This document shows, one piece after another, positions 57,839-64,000 of a stretch of 64,000 nt of DNA. Under the pieces are notes generated by a model. The model was not told where the DNA came from. It saw only the letters and a list, made by a program, of their open reading frames with translations, and did not search any database. Position numbers and translations under genes: made by a program. Numbering within the stretch: position 1 is the stretch's first letter; each line of letters begins with the position of its first letter. The stretch comes from Cliona cf. orientalis (taxonomy: Eukaryota > Porifera > Demospongiae > Clionaida > Clionaidae). The stretch lies in contig OZ005689.1 in assembly GCA_963930775.1 (NCBI GenBank), positions 1 to 64,000 on the forward strand, in the 5' to 3' direction.

Positions 57839-58094
57839 CTTGATCTTCCAGTGCCGAGGTATATTCAGTGTATACGTACATGCCCCCCATCCATCACTAC
57901 CCTATCAGGATTTCTTTTAGCGATAAAAATTTGGGGTGGAAGTATGATAAATGAGTGGGCGTATTCAGCATGCCAAGTTCCCTGGGACGTATTTTTAGAA
58001 AAATTTCTTTAAAGATCCTCCGGATTGTTTCGGATCAAAAACAAATGCTAGTGGTTTGATTTGGTGACTTATTGTGATAATATACATGTATATA

Positions 58095-58725
58095 GCCTGC
58101 TTGTAGGAAATTACTTGACATTCACCATGTGCACGGTAGTTACTGCATATCACATGTGTCATAATAATAATTGAGTGTGACGAGATTCTGTGTACACAAT
58201 CTTGTAGGAAGTTACTTAACACTGAATCATTACACTCAATTATTTCGGACATTAGTTTATGCATATCACATGTGACATAAGCAACTTCCTACAAGATTGT
58301 GTACACAGAATCTCGTCATTCTCAATTATTAGGTACATTATGTCACATGTGATATGCATAAACTAATGTCCGAAATAATTGAGTGTAATGATTCAGTGTT
58401 AAGTAACTTCCTACAAGATTGTGTACACAGAATCTTGTCATTCTCAATTATTAGGTACATTATGTCACATGTGATATGCATAAACTAATGTCCGAAATAA
58501 TTGAGTGTAATGATTCAGTGTCCTACAAGATTATGTACACAGAATCTCGTCATTCTCAATTATTAGGTACATTAACACTGAATCATTACACTCAATTATT
58601 TCGGACATTAGTTTATGCATATCACATGTGACATAATGTCCTTAATAATTGAGAATGACAAGATTCTGTGTACATAATTTTGTAGGAAGTTACTTAACAC
58701 TGAATTACTATACTCAATTATTGAA
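58095..58725. repeat. complex of direct and inverted ~150-bp repeats
   Basis: At least five units share CACATGTGATATGCATAAAC, TAATGTCCGAAATAATTGAG and CTACAAGATTGTGTACACAG, arranged in alternating orientation, giving long nested palindromes. Non-coding. Confidence 0.85.
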
Positions 58726-59143
58726 TTAATCTATTCTCATAATTTATGCCTACATTTTGTTTTATTTAGCACTCTGTATTCATCAACTGTCACTGCACCC
58801 TCCTATATATATATTGTAAGTTATGTGTATTATAATATTGTAATTGCAGCGAGCTGTTATACGATAATATAGCTAACTGTACCAATTCCCTGGAAGACAT
58901 GATTATTTTCCAGCTTCATCCTTTTCTAATGATTGTGAAATACCAACAAATACAACCACAGCATATAAACTCAATGTATGGTTGCCTAATTAGTTCTCTA
59001 TAGTGTTGATCAATACTACATACAAGCTAACAAACTCTACTATCAAAGTCGTATGTATCAATGTGCTAAATCTTTGGCCTATGCATAGCTACTACTATAG
59101 TCTGACACTAAAATTAATTCTTGCAGTTTAGTTCTTGTAGAGC

Positions 59144-61158
59144 CTATTCCGCAACGTTAGGTCTTGGAGCTCGATCTCTTCCATCCACCTGATCTTCATA
59201 CTCCTGGGTAATCTCAGACTTGGAGCCCTGTCCAATTCCCGGTAGAGACAGATGAACACCCCCCTCTTTGACAGAGAAGGCCTTATGATCCTTCTCTATC
59301 GAAGCCCTATTGGAAAAAAAAAACAGCCATTAATAGCTAACTGACTGTAATATAGCTACATATGTAACTGATAATCGACTCAGAAATGTTCCTAAAAGCA
59401 ATTTGAATCTACAGTTCTAGGCAGCCAGTTTTGGTACTATTTCTCAACTTGCTGGTACATACTGTATTGTATTGTATGCGGCCAAACATTTGCCTAAAAC
59501 CAGTCTCAATTGCTGTATATAGCCTCGGACCCAGGCTCTCTCTGGAGCTTTTCAACAAAAGCTGGGGTCCAGGGAATGAGACTAGTCTTGCTCAGCATCA
59601 GCTTTAAATTAATTATGTATGCCAACTAACACTGCTAATAAGTATGAAAAGAAATAAGCCATAGGCTGCTCCCATTCAAGCACTATAATAATATTATTAT
59701 TCTGCTGTGGTGCTGCTACTTAACCGTAAGAAAAGATAATATATACCGTATACTAGCCGGAAAATTTGGTGGGGAATTAAATTTGGCTGTTTGGCAGTCT
59801 ATATTGCAACCACCAACTTAAAATCCGCCAAAATTTCCTACTCCCACATATACATACATATGCATCCCATACCAAACCGCCAAATTTAAATCCACCAATA
59901 TTCTTGTAATAGCGATTTGGGGCTCAACCGCCAAATTTAATTCCCGCCAATATTTCCGGCTATATACGGTACATTAAATGTATTAAATGTACTACCTGCT
60001 TGCACCTAAATGTAAAATTACAAATCAAGTTTCCCTGTCCTTAATACGGTACTAACAGGGTAAATAAATAACCATTATTACTCACATCAATTTAGCACCT
60101 TGGTTTTTGACCGCAGTAGCGATATAATTCCACTTATACACTACATATCCGACTTGTTCGAGCCAGTAATTTTGCAGTTCGGTTCGTCGATTTTCCTTAA
60201 ACGTATCCATTTTGTCCATAATCATCTCCTTAAGATTATTCTCCTCATTAGCATCTGCACACCTGGTAGTTTCGATAGAGCATGTTTCACCTCCCATCTC
60301 TACAGTGCACTTAAAATCACCAACCCTTGTAACAGTTGTGAATATCCACCACCCGGTAGACACCAGGTACGAGTCTACTGTACAGTCTGGTTCCTCAAGA
60401 TCGGTGTGGGAATTCACCATGGCACCGAGTGCTCCAACGTAGTGCTCAAAAAAAATTCCTGCCCGAGTTTGTATTTCTTCTGCAAGATCTGCAATATCTG
60501 ATGTATATCCGAGTTCTTTTGCTGCTTGAATTTGATCAAGCAAACATGACATAAAAAGGTCACCAAATACCCTGAAGTAAGGGAGAGACATTTCATAACT
60601 TATAATGTCATCCGTAGAAGGAACAAAGTGATCATGACGGTCCTGAAGTAATCCCTGTAACTGTTCAAGCTCTTCCCACAACTCCTCAGTTGTTTCGGCA
60701 TCATTGGTATCCTGAACACGCCCGAATATCCCTGCATGTTCGCTCCCTAAGTCGTTATCTAGGTCAATGAGTTCCGCCAGTTCAATTTTGGCATCCACGT
60801 AGTCTTTCAGCCGTTGAATTTCCTCATAAAGTGCATCGATTAGCGCAGAGTAGGGATCCTCAGTTGGGCCTTCGATTGCAGCTCGTATGCCTTCGATTAC
60901 TCCGAATACTAAACCACTGAACGGAATAGCCTCACCGATTACAGAAGTAAAGATTGGTTCCACGATTGAGGCAAGGTATTCACCATGGTCGTCAGAGGCT
61001 TGTGCCATACTCGTCGGACCGTTATCAATAACATTTCTGATAGGTCCCTCGTATCGACCATCATGGCAATTCGTGAAAGCTTGTCGATTGCAACACGACA
61101 CAAGTTCGGACAAGTAAATGGTGAACAGAAGTGCGAGCAGTAGACGCGCTGCCATCAT
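59144..61158 (-). CDS. two-exon secreted helical protein
   Basis: Exon 1 is 61,158-60,086 and exon 2 is 59,306-59,144, minus strand. Donor AAATTGAT|GTGAGT and acceptor TTTTTTCCAATAG join in phase to give about 411 residues (358 from exon 1, 53 from exon 2); unspliced, exon 1 would stop one codon later. Residues 1-22 are a signal peptide. Residues 60-250 are predicted all-helical, with hydrophobic stretches at about 73-92 (IPFSGLVFGVIEGI) and 190-206 (SLPYFRVFGDLFMSCLL) separated by amphipathic, Glu-rich helices. Cysteines at 259, 284, 293 and 300 mark a small C-terminal module, followed by a helical, then polar tail. The helix order faintly recalls the helical pore-forming domain of delta-endotoxin-type proteins, but this is only a guess. 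No break seen. Confidence 0.75.
59744..59971. mobile_element. TA-CCGTA MITE in the intron, TAGCCGG family
   Basis: Ends TACCGTATACTAGCCGGAAA and TTTCCGGCTATATACGGTA; internal CCGCCAAATTTAA repeats. Lies inside the intron of the secreted helical protein gene without touching its splice sites. Confidence 0.88.
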
Positions 61159-61370
61159 TACTCATACAGAGTGCATAAATAGCTGCCAATGATCGCTGAA
61201 GTCTGGAATACAGAAATATATACTTAGTCAAGCGGAAGTTACTTTATTAGCTGCATATATAGGGCTTTATACCTCAGTTAGGAGACTTTCCTTTGTGGTT
61301 AACCATGTAACCAAAATTGATGCTAAAGACTTCCTATATTGCCGGTAGCTATAGGGTGCTTCACGATCAT

Positions 61371-61393
61371 TATTACTGTCAGATAACTATTAT
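61371..61393. repeat. solo hairpin arm H5
   Basis: ATTACTGTCAGATAACTATTA matches the right outer arm of H2 and the outer arm of H1, but the complementary left arm is absent. Confidence 0.6.
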
Positions 61394-61416
61394 TAATTTA
61401 TAGTATGATATTAATA

Positions 61417-61806
61417 ACAAGTATAAAAAACAATTGAATAAAATTGAAGGTTGAAGTAGGGATGGCAATGCCAAAAAGTACACAAACAAGATTTCTCAAG
61501 GATAAGAGATAATCACAACCACTGTAGCTACATCCCTACGCTTACTTTTTTTTTATTATAATCATTGAGCCCTATTAATCTCGACTTATTTAAGGTATGC
61601 TATCCTTGGAGTGTTCTTGACTTGCATGTAGGAGTAATTCATATTCTCCCTGTCAGTCATGATTATTTATGATTCCCAAAAGCAAGCGTAGGGATGTACA
61701 GTGGTTGTGATTATCTCTTATCCTTGAGAAATCTTGTTTGTGTACTTTTTGGCATTGCCATCCCTACTTCAACCTTCAATTTTATTCAATTGTTTTTTAT
61801 ACTTGT
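61417..61806. mobile_element. MITE with ~125-bp near-perfect inverted repeats
   Basis: Left arm 61,417-61,545 and right arm 61,684-61,806 are almost identical complements (ACAAGTATAAAAAACAATTG at the ends). The high arm identity suggests recent activity or arm conversion. Located upstream of the secreted helical protein gene. Confidence 0.88.
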
Positions 61807-61989
61807 TTCTGTTCTTTTTTATTGCATGAGTGCAACTATTATACAGTAAGCATAGATGAAGTTCGCGCGTGCGCGTAAAAGTAGTAGCCACGCCCCTCGT
61901 TAACTCTCATAGGCGATAAAGCTGTTTCAGACGGAGACTCTAGTACTAGTATAGCTATAATTTATTGATTTATCGATTATCTTTGTTAC

Positions 61990-62280
61990 TACTGAGCTGG
62001 CCGCTGTTATGCTGACTGCTGAGGGCCGTGCCGTGCCCGTACGTTGAGGCCTCGAGTCTCCATATCTCAGCGCAGTACTAGCGCTGCACGCGCTAGCCTC
62101 TAGCTAGGTTCGCTTTTATCGCGCTCGCGCTCGCACTGGCCTAGCTCGCGCGGGATAGCCTGGCGCTTAGCTACGGCTAGGCTAAGCTAGCTTGGTTCGA
62201 GGCGCTAGCTACAATACTAGCGGCGGTGGCGCGCGCCGCTGACTACAGTCACATGACTTCACCATGGCAACACATTATGA
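61990..62280. other. CpG-rich island
   Basis: Dense in GCGC, CGCG and GCTAGC words (AGCTAGCTTGG, GGCGCGCGCCGC), unlike the AT-rich surroundings. Could be a promoter or element-derived; no reading frame supports a gene. Confidence 0.4.
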
Positions 62281-62735
62281 GCATGCGCATTATATGATAA
62301 AAATGGCGTATCATCAGACACACCCGATAGTTAATGCGCCGTACACACCCACCATTATGTGACTGTATAGCTAACACAAAACTAGCGTGCCACTGCACTG
62401 CGCGCTACAAAATAGAGTGGATTTATATGAGAACTAAGGTGAGAGGTCCAGAGAGTCTTGAGTTAGCCCTGGAAATGAGAAAGAAAGAAAGATTGAGAAA
62501 TGGCTATTTTTTGAACATCTGGTTCTGGCATGTACAATTGTTTTGATAAATGATCTTGGTCTCAATAGATAGATAATTAGCTGGAGATTCTGATTTTGAC
62601 ACTTAGAAATTTCATAAAGTTACCTGTTTTGAGATATTTGGGTATTTGTAATGCATTATGTATATGGAGTGTCCGGGCCATCCCTACTTATAGAGTCTAC
62701 CGACTCTATGATATTATTGTGTGAATGTTTTAGTT

Positions 62736-63196
62736 TAGTCTCGCAAGCTAGACCCTCACACTCCACAGCGTTTTAGTTCTTTCAGGAAAAACACGCGGAG
62801 GGAGGGTCTGGCCCACTGCCTATACCCGTTTGGATCCAGCCAGACAAGATGTTGTCTGGCCAATCAGATTCGTAGAAAATATGATTACGTCACGTTCAGT
62901 GTTTATCCTGCGTATAGCTGGTGAACGGCGAGGTTTTTTGGAAGTTGATTTACCGTTTGGGCATTTTCTGCTATCGAAAAAGTAGCGTCGCTTGTTCAAG
63001 TTGTTTCTTTGTGCTTCCGTGGCTACCATTTTCGAGCGAGATTTTGAATTACATCACGCAGTTGAACGTCATGTGTCGAAATGTTACAACATCATGGATC
63101 CAAACGGGAACAGGCAGTGGGCCAGACCCTGCCCCCGCGTGTTTATCCTGAAAGAACTAAACGCTGCGGAGTGTGAGGGTCTGGCTTGCGAGACTA
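62736..63196. mobile_element. TA-flanked MITE, GTCTCGCAAGC family
   Basis: Terminal repeats of about 110 bp: TAGTCTCGCAAGCTAGACCC on the left, GGTCTGGCTTGCGAGACTA on the right. The frames of 69, 76 and 93 residues inside it overlap on both strands and are not considered genes. Confidence 0.85.
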
Positions 63197-63286
63197 GTTT
63201 TAGTTATGATGCAGAGCACTTTGAAACACTTGGAGCAGAGCACATCCAAGATACTCTTGCATACATGCCATAGTATAATAATAATA

Positions 63287-63983
63287 TGTGACCGTCCACG
63301 AGAAAACCATGCATAATGCATGCGCTGAAAAAAAATTTTGAGTTAAGGCCACCATTACCAACTACAACCTTTGAACTATTGCTCCAGCAAATTTGAAGTC
63401 TCTAGCCCGTGTAGTCATGGAGATATGATATGAGCAAAAATGTACCCGGATCGCCCGTACTCGAGTATTGCAAGAAATTGCAATGAACATTGCTACGTAC
63501 GTTGCACGCAGAAGTCCGTATACTCGCCGTTTATGGTAAATACATGGCCCCGCCCACAAAGTCAATGAGCTAGCTGGCTGCCAAAACGCTCGAACGAGAG
63601 CAGCAGCCAACGTTTCGATGGAAAAGAACAAGAAGACAAGCGTGTCTAAAGATCGTTAGTACACAGAATCAAAGAAAGAAGTGACTGGAGAGTTTTTTCT
63701 GTGCAGCTGCCGTGCTTGCCTACCTGCAACTATGGCAACAGCTCCGTATCATGGACGGCCAATGTTAGCTACACGGCCGACTTCTTTGAGCCATAACTCA
63801 GTAAGTATAGCGTTCTAGAAGCTACGAAGCAGATTTTTGTGTAGAGGAATGATTCCTCCATCGATCCATACAAAAAAGTGAAAATCGATAGTTATCACCA
63901 TAGATGACTAAATTATTGGCCTGTATCGATATCTCAGATTGATATCCAGCGCATTATGCATGGTTTTCTCGTGGACGGTCACA
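63287..63983. mobile_element. TGTGACCG MITE, complete copy
   Basis: 697 bp; ends TGTGACCGTCCACGAGAAAA and the exact complement over about 33 bp. Fragments of the same family at 22,207 and 28,430; the nested element at 34,971 shares the TGTGACCG start. Confidence 0.9.
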
Positions 63984-64000
63984 TATTATGCAGCAATGCT

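Noticed and set aside
62992-63273. 93-codon plus-strand frame
   Set aside because: Lies largely within the terminal repeat of a MITE.

Overview
The window looks like nuclear DNA of an early-branching animal, most likely a demosponge. This is inference from several things seen together. Protein-coding signal is split into short exons with GT/AG borders. There is a secreted 12-cysteine granulin, remnants of immunoglobulin-domain exons, and remnants of an IRAK/TKL-type kinase gene (possibly with a Death domain). There is also an animal Crypton-type tyrosine recombinase and a Ty3/gypsy retroelement. The DNA is AT-rich and crowded with small inverted-repeat transposons. I see no tRNA, rRNA or CRISPR array.

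Layout. 1-2,311 is low-complexity DNA: (AAATTT)n, poly-C, a (CCCAAA)n array and 34 copies of a 26-bp unit. 2.4-4.8 kb holds foldback elements and short duplications. 4.87-10.8 kb is a composite satellite built from a recurring CAATTG-centred motif. 10.9-15.3 kb is non-coding apart from a tiny secreted-peptide reading frame at 12.8 kb. 15.3-17.6 kb is a broken kinase gene. 18.2-32.3 kb is a patchwork of rearranged copies of a 2-kb-scale repeat, with several datable transposon insertions because unoccupied copies exist beside occupied ones. 33.0-36.8 kb is a duplicated pair of kinase-tail exons with transposons nested in the second copy. 37.4-39.4 kb is a dimeric satellite. 39.8-41.4 kb holds an intact granulin gene (minus strand) and the 3' end of an unidentified gene (plus strand). 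42.6-49.4 kb holds immunoglobulin-type exon remnants on the minus strand, interrupted by a decayed Ty3/gypsy element and a nearly intact Crypton recombinase. 49.5-58.7 kb is mostly inverted-repeat elements, a LINE 3' end and a repeated GC-rich element. 59.1-61.2 kb is a two-exon gene for a secreted helical protein. 61.4-64 kb is again transposon-derived.

Likely functional genes are few: the granulin, the secreted helical protein, possibly the gene ending at 41,120, and possibly the recombinase, which carries a single one-base break. Everything else recognisable is decayed or mobile. The most unusual signals are a set of near-perfect hairpins whose two arms change together between loci (20.8, 21.2, 32.2, 48.8 and 61.4 kb), a collection of unrelated small transposons that share only a TA-CYGTA terminus, and a 12-14-bp word (TGACGACCWTTWCC) shared by elements that are otherwise not homologous. 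Exon borders and family calls come from reading the sequence only; no alignment or database search was run.
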